A stretch of 11,722 nt of DNA. It comes from an uncultured Tolumonas sp. (lineage in GTDB: Bacteria > Pseudomonadota > Gammaproteobacteria > Enterobacterales > Aeromonadaceae). Below, one piece after another: positions 6,179-11,722 of the stretch. The notes beneath the pieces are model-generated. The model did no database searches, had not been told where the DNA came from, and saw nothing but the letters and a program-made list of their open reading frames with translations. Positions within the stretch are counted from its first letter, which is position 1. Each line of letters begins with the position of its first letter. The stretch covers positions 1 through 11,722 of the forward strand of contig CAIZDF010000018.1 in assembly GCA_903931645.1 (NCBI GenBank), read 5' to 3'. The position numbers were made by a program, and so were the translations under genes.

Positions 6179-7498
6179 ATGTCTTTTGAATCCTTAGAAT
6201 TGGATCCCATTCTGCTACAAGCCGTAGAAGAGTTGGGTTTCACACGCCCGACCACCATTCAAACACAGGTGATCCCAGTGGCGATGGAAGGACGGGACGT
6301 AATGGCTTCCGCGCCGACCGGTACCGGTAAAACCGCCGCCTTCTTGCTGCCGATGATGCAGCATATGATCGACTTCCCGCGCCGTCGCCCCGGCCCAGCG
6401 CGGGCATTGATCTTAACACCGACGCGTGAACTGGCACTGCAAATTACCGAACAAGCCGAAGCACTGGCCGCTTACACGCATCTGAAAGTGGCCAGCATCA
6501 TCGGTGGTGTTGCCGAAGAGAAGCAACTGCCCGCCTTGGAAAAAACGGTTGATATCATCATTGCGACCCCAGGCCGTCTGATGCAATACATCGAAGATGA
6601 ACGCTTTGACAGTCGTGACATTGAAATTCTGGTGCTCGACGAAGCCGATCGCATGTTAGACATGGGCTTTATCGGCGATGTCGATCGTATCGCTGCCGAA
6701 GCGCGCTGGCGTAAACAGACCATGCTGTTCTCAGCAACGCTGGAAGGTGCTGGTCTGAGAAAATTTGCTGAAGATTTATTAAAAGATCCGGCAGAGTTAT
6801 TTGCCGAGCCACCACGCAGTGAACGCAAAAAGATCCAACAGTTGGTCTATTTTGCCGATACCGCTGAGCATAAATTCCAGTTGCTGAAGCACTTATTGCA
6901 ACAGGAAGACGTCACACGCAGCATTATTTTTGTTAAAACCCGCGAACGTTTAGCGGAACTGGTGAGCCAACTGCAGGCCAGTGGTATTGATTGCGCATGG
7001 TTACGCGGTGAGATGGAACAAGAGAAGCGTATTGAAGCACTCAATAAATTCCGTTCTGAGCGTGTAAAAATTCTGGTTGCTACCGATGTTGCTTCGCGTG
7101 GTATCGACTTGCCGGACGTAAGCCATGTATTCAACTACGACATGCCTCGTTCAGCCGATACCTATATTCACCGTATCGGCCGTACCGGTCGTGCCGGTAA
7201 AAAAGGTTGTGCCATCAACCTGGTTGAAGCACATGACGTTGGTATGATGGAACGCGTTGAGCGTTACACCGAAGAAAAAATGATGCGCCGTGTGGTTGAT
7301 AGCCTGCGCCCGCAACATAAGGTCAGCAAACCAGCCGGTAAGCGTAAAGATAAAAAAGAAGACGACAAGAAAGACGAGAAAAAACCGAAAGAGAAAATCC
7401 GTCATCGTGTCAGCAAGAACAAAGGCAAACCAGACTGGGCCAAAAAACACGCTCAGAAAGCCGCTGAAGCTGAGAAAAAAGCGACCGCAGAAAAGTAA
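6179..7498 (+). CDS. srmB: ATP-dependent RNA helicase SrmB (DEAD-box)
   Basis: SrmB is a DEAD-box helicase that acts early in 50S ribosomal subunit assembly. The 439-aa protein (E. coli 444) carries every core motif: the Q motif ending at Q28 (FTRPTTIQ), motif I APTGTGKT (45-52), Ia PTRELAL (81-87), Ib TPGR (130-133), motif II DEAD (154-157), motif III SAT (185-187), motif V VATDVASRGIDLP (300-312) and motif VI HRIGRTGRAG (331-340). Residues about 380-439 form a very Lys-rich tail. It includes KIRHRVSKNKGK, which resembles the RHR-x-x-KN-x-GK stretch in the E. coli SrmB tail and sets it apart from RhlB, RhlE or DeaD. The start is fixed by AGGA 8 bases upstream. It is a single gene, divergent from trmN6 and convergent with yaaA. 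Confidence 0.95.
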   Translation: MSFESLELDPILLQAVEELGFTRPTTIQTQVIPVAMEGRDVMASAPTGTGKTAAFLLPMMQHMIDFPRRRPGPARALILTPTRELALQITEQAEALAAYTHLKVASIIGGVAEEKQLPALEKTVDIIIATPGRLMQYIEDERFDSRDIEILVLDEADRMLDMGFIGDVDRIAAEARWRKQTMLFSATLEGAGLRKFAEDLLKDPAELFAEPPRSERKKIQQLVYFADTAEHKFQLLKHLLQQEDVTRSIIFVKTRERLAELVSQLQASGIDCAWLRGEMEQEKRIEALNKFRSERVKILVATDVASRGIDLPDVSHVFNYDMPRSADTYIHRIGRTGRAGKKGCAINLVEAHDVGMMERVERYTEEKMMRRVVDSLRPQHKVSKPAGKRKDKKEDDKKDEKKPKEKIRHRVSKNKGKPDWAKKHAQKAAEAEKKATAEK

Positions 7499-7523
7499 TC
7501 TGCAGCTCTATTTTCTAACCTCT

Positions 7524-7557
7524 TTTTTCCGCCTGATCCTGACAGCAGGCGGAAAAA
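7524..7557. repeat. 12-bp inverted repeat between convergent srmB and yaaA
   Basis: TTTTTCCGCCTG (7524-7535) pairs perfectly with CAGGCGGAAAAA (7546-7557) around a 10-base loop. It lies in the 79-base gap between the srmB and yaaA stop codons, where a terminator is expected. The T run is on the 5' arm and the A run on the 3' arm in both reading directions, so neither strand has a U-tract after the stem. It could still be a 3'-end stem-loop protecting or processing both mRNAs, or a Rho-assisted site. Intrinsic termination is not supported by the layout. Confidence 0.6.
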
Positions 7558-7577
7558 CTGAGTATACAAACCTCGAT

Positions 7578-8363
7578 TTATTCTGCTATAACGCCTTCTG
7601 GCCGACGAAACACCAGCTTGTTTTCTGTTGATAGCTCCGGGCAATAACCATAACCAGCGACAGTAAAATCCAGCAATTGTTCCGGTTTAGTGATGCGTTC
7701 TTTGACTAAATAACGCGCCATCAATCCACGTGCTTTTTTCGCGTAGAAACTGATGATCTTGTATTTGCCGTTTTTCTCATCCTGAAAAATGGGCGTGATC
7801 ACTCGCCCCGCCAGTTGTTTTACTCGCACCGATTTAAAATATTCATCGGATGCCAGATTCAGCAAGATATCATCACCTTGTTCTTGCAATGTCTGGTTCA
7901 GGTGCTCAGTAATGATATTACCCCAAAAGGCATACAGATCTTTGCCACGGGAATTAGTCAGTTTAGTGCCCATTTCCAGCCGGTAAGGTTGCAATAAATC
8001 AAGCGGGCGTAACAAACCATACAAACCGGAAAGAATGCGAATATGCTGCTGCGCTATATCCAAATCCACGTCATTAAAATCTTGTGCCGCTAAGCCAGAA
8101 TAAACATCACCGTTAAAAGCAAGCAGCGCAGGGCGCGCATTCTCTGGGGTCGCAACCGGCTGCCACTGTGCATAACGAGCAACATTTAAACCCGCCAGTT
8201 TGTCACTTAAACTCATCAATGAAGCAATATCTGCCGGCGTAAACTGGCGTAATTGCTCAATCAGCAGTGCTGATTCATGCATTAACTGAGGCTCAGAAAA
8301 ACGCGAGGTTGTGAGCGGAGATTCATAATCTAACGATTTGGCGGGAGAAAGCACAGCCAGCAT
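7578..8363 (-). CDS. yaaA: Peroxide stress protein YaaA (DUF328/UPF0246)
   Basis: In E. coli YaaA belongs to the OxyR regulon and limits DNA and protein damage under hydrogen peroxide by lowering free intracellular iron; it also binds DNA. The 261-aa protein (E. coli 258) is recognised from [14 protein letters not shown] (6-19), SDKLAGLN (53-60), FNGDVYSGL (83-91), [22 protein letters not shown] (111-132), [11 protein letters not shown] (169-179) and the highly conserved [16 protein letters not shown] (204-219). The start ATG at 8363 has GAGG 5 bases upstream. The gene lies downstream of pilTU on the same strand but directly behind a strong terminator, so it probably has its own control. I could not identify an OxyR site or a clear promoter. 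Confidence 0.95.
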   Translation of the reverse strand: MLAVLSPAKSLDYESPLTTSRFSEPQLMHESALLIEQLRQFTPADIASLMSLSDKLAGLNVARYAQWQPVATPENARPALLAFNGDVYSGLAAQDFNDVDLDIAQQHIRILSGLYGLLRPLDLLQPYRLEMGTKLTNSRGKDLYAFWGNIITEHLNQTLQEQGDDILLNLASDEYFKSVRVKQLAGRVITPIFQDEKNGKYKIISFYAKKARGLMARYLVKERITKPEQLLDFTVAGYGYCPELSTENKLVFRRPEGVIAE

Positions 8364-8375
8364 AAAAACCTCAAC

Positions 8376-8425
8376 AAAAAAGGATGAAGTAGTAACTTGT
8401 TATCAACATGTTACCACGTTCATCC
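8376..8425 (-). terminator. Intrinsic terminator of the pilT-pilU operon, abutting the yaaA leader
   Basis: Read leftward, GGATGAACGTGGTAAC (8425-8410) pairs with GTTACTACTTCATCC (8396-8382) with one mismatch and one bulge, and six T (8381-8376) follow at once. This is a classic intrinsic terminator 22 bases after the pilU stop codon. Only 12 bases separate the end of the T-tract from the yaaA ATG, and they contain the GAGG ribosome binding site. Confidence 0.85.
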
Positions 8426-8446
8426 TGTTATTGTGGCAGTGAAGCC

Positions 8447-9553
8447 TTATGAGACCGTGATATTATCCATCATACCGGAATCAAATTTACCACCTGCAGC
8501 CAGCTTGATCATGACGCGCATTTCATTACTGGAATCAGCAAACGCCAGTGCTTCGTCAAATCCAATCACACCTTGTTTATACAATTCCAACAAGGATTGG
8601 TCAAAAGTCGTCATGCCGAGTTCACGTGAACGCGAAATTGTTTCTTTTAATCGATGAACTTCGCCTTTGCGCAAAATATCACTGATCAGCGGTGAATTGA
8701 GCATCACTTCAAACGCGGCACGACGCCCTGTACCATCCAACGTGGGGACCAATTGCTGCGCGACAATTGCTTTTAAGTTAAACGCCAAATCGTACATCAA
8801 CAGACGATGTTTTGATGGTGGCACTAAGTGCAAAATACGTTCGATGGCCTGATTGGCATTATTCGCATGCAATGTGGCCATACAAAGATGCCCCGTTTCG
8901 GCAAACGATAACGCAAATTCCATGGTTTCTTCTGAACGAATTTCACCGATGAGAATCACATCAGGGGCCTGACGCAAAGCACTTTTCAAACCATCGTCAA
9001 AAGAAAGCGTATCCGAACCGACTTCTCGTTGTGTGATCAAACAACGATCGTGCTGGTGCACAAATTCCACCGGATCTTCAATGGTCAGAATGTGATCATT
9101 AGCATGACGGTTACGATAACCAATCATCGCCGCCTGCGTGGTTGATTTACCCGCCCCAGTTGCACCGACGAATAAAATCAAACCACGTTTTGCCATCGCC
9201 AACTCTTTAATCGACAACGGTAAAAATAGCTCTTCACAGGTTGGGATCACGGTTTCAATACGACGAATGGAACAACCCGGAAAATCCTGTTGCCAGAAAG
9301 CACTGACACGAAACCGGCCTATGCCTGGGCAGTTAATAGCAAAATTTGCCTCCCTGCTGTCCACATAAACCTGATAACGATCTTCGGTCATTGTTTGACG
9401 CACCATATAAAGTACGTCATGTTCGTCCAACTCAGTATCACCCAGACGACGTAGTTTACCGTTCACTTTAATTGCAGGCTGAATACCCACAGAGATAAAT
9501 AAATCTGAGCCTTTTTCATCCACTAAAGTACGTAACAAATTAGCCAATTCCAT
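8447..9553 (-). CDS. pilU: Type IV pilus retraction ATPase PilU
   Basis: PilU is the second, accessory retraction ATPase of type IV pili; it acts with PilT at the inner-membrane base of the machine. The 368-aa protein closely follows Pseudomonas PilU. It has Walker A GATGAGKST (130-138), the Asp box TIEDPVEF (157-164), Walker B DVILIGEIRSEETM (198-211) and the His box GHLCMATLHA (221-230). The PilU-type segments FVGATG (128-133), ATLHANNANQA (226-236) and KAIVAQQLVP (261-270) separate it from PilT, and it lacks the PilT AIRNLIRE motif. The start codon follows GAGGATAAGG, and this Shine-Dalgarno overlaps the pilT stop codon (TGA at 9566-9564), with only 10 bases between the genes. Translational coupling to pilT is likely. 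Confidence 0.95.
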   Translation of the reverse strand: MELANLLRTLVDEKGSDLFISVGIQPAIKVNGKLRRLGDTELDEHDVLYMVRQTMTEDRYQVYVDSREANFAINCPGIGRFRVSAFWQQDFPGCSIRRIETVIPTCEELFLPLSIKELAMAKRGLILFVGATGAGKSTTQAAMIGYRNRHANDHILTIEDPVEFVHQHDRCLITQREVGSDTLSFDDGLKSALRQAPDVILIGEIRSEETMEFALSFAETGHLCMATLHANNANQAIERILHLVPPSKHRLLMYDLAFNLKAIVAQQLVPTLDGTGRRAAFEVMLNSPLISDILRKGEVHRLKETISRSRELGMTTFDQSLLELYKQGVIGFDEALAFADSSNEMRVMIKLAAGGKFDSGMMDNITVS

Positions 9554-9563
9554 AGCCTTATCC

Positions 9564-10601
9564 TCACACTATTGAGTTGGGATCAACTGCCTTGGCTTTT
9601 GCATCATGAACAGAAATTACCCCTCGGGCAACCAGCTGTTTCAAACAATAGTCCATGGTTTGCATGCCATGCACCATCCCCGTCTGAATGACTGAATACA
9701 TCTGCGCAACTTTATCTTCACGAATCAAGTTACGAATGGCTGGAATACCGATCATGATTTCATGAGCGGCAATACGACCACCGCCATTTTTCTTTAACAA
9801 AGTCTGCGAGATAACGGCACGCATGGATTCTGACAACATCGAACGCACCATGTCTTTTTCAGCACCAGGGAATACGTCGATAATACGGTCGATTGTTTTG
9901 GCCGCGGAGGTAGTATGCAGCGTCCCAAACACCAAATGCCCGGTTTCTGCCGCTGTTAACGCCAAACGAATGGTTTCCAAGTCACGCATTTCACCCACCA
10001 GAATAATGTCCGGATCTTCACGCAAGGCAGAACGTAACGCGGCATTAAAACTCTTGGTATCACGATAAACTTCACGTTGGTTCACCAGACATGACTTACT
10101 CTGATGCACAAATTCGATAGGGTCTTCAATGGTAATGATGTGGTGGTTATGTGTTTCGTTAATATAATCCACCATCGCTGCCAGCGTGGTTGATTTACCC
10201 GAACCGGTTGGCCCGGTAACCAACACCAAACCTCTTGGGTTTTCCGCGATGGTCTGGAAGATCGGCGGTGCGCCTAGATCATCCAATGTCAAAACTTTAC
10301 TTGGAATGGTACGGAACACCGCAGCCACTCCACGGCTTTGATTAAACGCATTCACACGGAAGCGGGCCAGATTCGGGATCTCAAACGAGAAGTCTACCTC
10401 CAGATCTTCTTCAAACACCTTCCGCTGATGGTCATTCATGATGTCGTACACCAGACTGTGCACCTGACGATGCTCCAGTGGCGGTAAATTAATACGACGG
10501 ATATCACCATCAACACGAATGATCGGCGGTTGCCCTGCAGAAAGATGCAGATCTGATGCGTTATGCTTTACACTAAAGGCCAATAATTCTGTTATATCCA
10601 T
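9564..10601 (-). CDS. pilT: Type IV pilus twitching motility ATPase PilT
   Basis: PilT is the hexameric ATPase that powers pilus retraction in twitching, DNA uptake and surface sensing. At 345 aa it matches the usual length (344 in Pseudomonas). It begins MDITELLAFSVKHNASDLHL, the family start, followed by the N-terminal PAS-like domain to about 100. The ATPase core shows Walker A GPTGSGKST (130-138), the Asp box IEDPIEF (158-164), Walker B IILVGEMRD (199-207) and the His box GHLVFGTLHT (221-230). The retraction-specific motif AIRNLIRE is present at 288-295. A GGGAGTGGG run 7-15 bases before the ATG provides the ribosome binding site. It is the first gene of a pilT-pilU operon and diverges from yggS with 32 bases between start codons. 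No pilus assembly genes are in the window. Confidence 0.97.
   Translation of the reverse strand: MDITELLAFSVKHNASDLHLSAGQPPIIRVDGDIRRINLPPLEHRQVHSLVYDIMNDHQRKVFEEDLEVDFSFEIPNLARFRVNAFNQSRGVAAVFRTIPSKVLTLDDLGAPPIFQTIAENPRGLVLVTGPTGSGKSTTLAAMVDYINETHNHHIITIEDPIEFVHQSKSCLVNQREVYRDTKSFNAALRSALREDPDIILVGEMRDLETIRLALTAAETGHLVFGTLHTTSAAKTIDRIIDVFPGAEKDMVRSMLSESMRAVISQTLLKKNGGGRIAAHEIMIGIPAIRNLIREDKVAQMYSVIQTGMVHGMQTMDYCLKQLVARGVISVHDAKAKAVDPNSIV
10567..10595 (+). promoter_or_regulatory. Candidate yggS-proC promoter inside the start of pilT
   Basis: TTTACA (10567-10572) and TGTTAT (10590-10595) are separated by 17 bases on the plus strand and resemble a sigma-70 promoter. A start near 10602 would give a leader of about 32 bases for yggS. 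The boxes lie within the first codons of the divergent pilT gene, as the 32-base intergenic gap would force. This rests on hexamer matching only; TTATAT at 10592-10597 is an alternative -10. Confidence 0.35.
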
Positions 10602-10633
10602 TATTTATCCCACTCCCAACAAAAACTGAACCA

Positions 10634-11335
10634 ATGAATGACATAGCATCGCGCTTGCTCGCCATAAAAGATCAGATCGCTTCACTCACCCATCAGGCCG
10701 GCCGCGCACCGGATGACGTGCAGTTGCTGGCTGTTAGTAAAACCAAACCGATAGAGGCGATATATGCCGCCTATCAAGCCGGTCAACGGCAATTTGGTGA
10801 ATCTTATGTTCAGGAAGCGATCCCAAAAATCCAACTGTTACAAACTAATACCGAGTATGCTGATATCGAATGGCATTTCATCGGCCCGTTGCAATCTAAT
10901 AAAACAAAACCTGTCGCTGAACATTTTGACTGGGTACATAGCGTTGATCGCGAAAAAATAGCTCAACGACTGAATGAACAACGACCAGCACATCTCCCGG
11001 CACTGAATATCTGCCTTCAGATTAATATTAGCGGAGAACAGACCAAATCGGGTATTAATGCTGATGAAGTTTTTGGCCTGGCTGGCATAATTAGCCAATT
11101 CCCACGCTTAAAACTACGCGGGTTAATGACAATTGCTGAAAATACCGATGACATGAACGTAGTTCGTGATAACTTTCTGCATATGCAACAACTATTTAAC
11201 CAATTAAAATCCCAATATCCATCTGTAGATACATTATCCATGGGCATGACAGATGACATGCCACTGGCAATCAGTTGCGGCAGCACCATGGTGCGAATTG
11301 GTACAGCGATCTTCGGCAGCAGAGAATATAAGTAG
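10634..11335 (+). CDS. yggS: Pyridoxal 5'-phosphate homeostasis protein YggS (PLPBP family)
   Basis: This cytoplasmic protein binds PLP without known catalytic activity and buffers the vitamin B6 pool; loss of E. coli yggS disturbs amino-acid and keto-acid metabolism. The 233-aa protein has the alanine-racemase-like TIM barrel fold signatures: AVSKTKP (33-39) with the PLP lysine K36, FGESYVQE (54-61), EWHFIGPLQSNK (79-90), the INISGEQTKSGI strand (130-141), LRGLMTIAE (161-169), LSMGMTDD (201-208) and the phosphate-binding GSTMVRIGTAIFG (216-228). The ATG at 10634 begins MNDIASRLLAIKDQI, matching the E. coli start, but no Shine-Dalgarno sequence is visible before it. proC follows after 5 bases, a pairing common in proteobacteria. 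Confidence 0.96.
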   Translation: MNDIASRLLAIKDQIASLTHQAGRAPDDVQLLAVSKTKPIEAIYAAYQAGQRQFGESYVQEAIPKIQLLQTNTEYADIEWHFIGPLQSNKTKPVAEHFDWVHSVDREKIAQRLNEQRPAHLPALNICLQINISGEQTKSGINADEVFGLAGIISQFPRLKLRGLMTIAENTDDMNVVRDNFLHMQQLFNQLKSQYPSVDTLSMGMTDDMPLAISCGSTMVRIGTAIFGSREYK

Positions 11336-11340
11336 GAATC

Positions 11341-11722
11341 ATGGAACAAAGAAATATTGCGTTTATTGGTGCCGGTAATATGGCCCGCAGCCTGATCAGC
11401 GGATTAATCAATGCTGGTTTTCCAGGTAGTAAAATCCATGCCACAGATATTGATGCCCTGAAAGCACAAGAGCTGGGTAAAGAATTTGGTATTACTGGCA
11501 GCAATGACAATGTTGCTGCGGTAAAAAATGCCGATGTGATCGTTTTGGCCGTTAAACCACAATTTATGGCGGAAATGCTGGCACAACTAGCCCCAGTTAT
11601 TGGTGATTTTGGTAATAAGCTATTCATCTCTATTGCAGCCGGTGTCAGCGTTGCACGTTTGCAAGGTTTGCTGAACGGACACCAGAATATTGTCCGTTGC
11701 ATGCCGAATACGCCGTCGTTGA
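11341..11722 (+). CDS. proC: Pyrroline-5-carboxylate reductase ProC (partial, 3' end outside the window)
   Basis: ProC carries out the last step of proline synthesis, reducing 1-pyrroline-5-carboxylate to L-proline with NAD(P)H. Only the first 127 codons are present. They show the Rossmann dinucleotide-binding motif FIGAGNM (8-14), ADVIVLAVKPQ (64-74), SIAAGVS (97-103) and the family signature MPNTPSL (121-127), where the window ends. The start is ATG at 11341, with TAGGA, overlapping the yggS stop, about 3 bases upstream, so the two genes should be translated from one message. No frameshift or stop appears in the visible part. Confidence 0.94.
   Translation, partial: MEQRNIAFIGAGNMARSLISGLINAGFPGSKIHATDIDALKAQELGKEFGITGSNDNVAAVKNADVIVLAVKPQFMAEMLAQLAPVIGDFGNKLFISIAAGVSVARLQGLLNGHQNIVRCMPNTPSL

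Noticed and set aside
6472..7134. Long open frames antisense to srmB (118 and 95 codons)
   Set aside because: They are Ser/Arg-rich shadows of the clear DEAD-box coding frame, with no recognisable domain or ribosome binding site.
8447..10601. pilT-pilU as a recent tandem duplication
   Set aside because: The two proteins have distinct, family-typical PilT and PilU signatures, so this is the ancient paralogue pair found in many gammaproteobacteria.

Overview
The window looks like a piece of a gammaproteobacterial chromosome. SrmB, XerD, FldB, TrmN6, YaaA, YggS and ProC all read like their Escherichia coli counterparts. The pilT-pilU pair next to yggS-proC is the arrangement known from Aeromonas, Vibrio and Pseudomonas. 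The residue-level style, the roughly balanced base composition and a chemotaxis-receptor remnant suggest Aeromonadales, perhaps near Tolumonas or Aeromonas. That placement is inference from memory, not from a search.

Layout. Bases 1-413 are the only scrambled part. They hold a short open tail of unknown origin, then the C-terminal 50 or so codons of a methyl-accepting chemotaxis receptor with no start, then two terminator hairpins. Next comes a leftward block xerD > DUF4139/DUF4140 periplasmic protein > recJ (4757 down to 414), with fldB diverging from xerD. This matches the E. coli fldB / xerD-dsbC-recJ locus, except that the dsbC position is held by an unrelated, cysteine-free exported protein and that prfB does not follow recJ. 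fldB converges on trmN6 with a 7-base gap. trmN6 diverges from srmB, as in E. coli. srmB converges on yaaA across a long inverted repeat. Upstream of yaaA on the same strand lie pilT and pilU, separated from yaaA by a strong intrinsic terminator that abuts the yaaA ribosome binding site. Diverging from pilT are yggS and proC, only 5 bases apart; proC runs off the right end.

Function. The genes are mostly housekeeping: recombination and repair (RecJ), chromosome dimer resolution (XerD), flavodoxin electron transfer (FldB), tRNA modification (TrmN6), 50S ribosome assembly (SrmB), the peroxide response (YaaA), type IV pilus retraction (PilT, PilU), PLP homeostasis (YggS) and proline synthesis (ProC). 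I saw no CRISPR array, complete mobile element, RNA gene or defence system, and I do not claim a new multi-gene system. The points most worth a second look are the DUF4139 protein in the dsbC slot, the junction at the left edge, and several intergenic hairpins whose placement is unusual.
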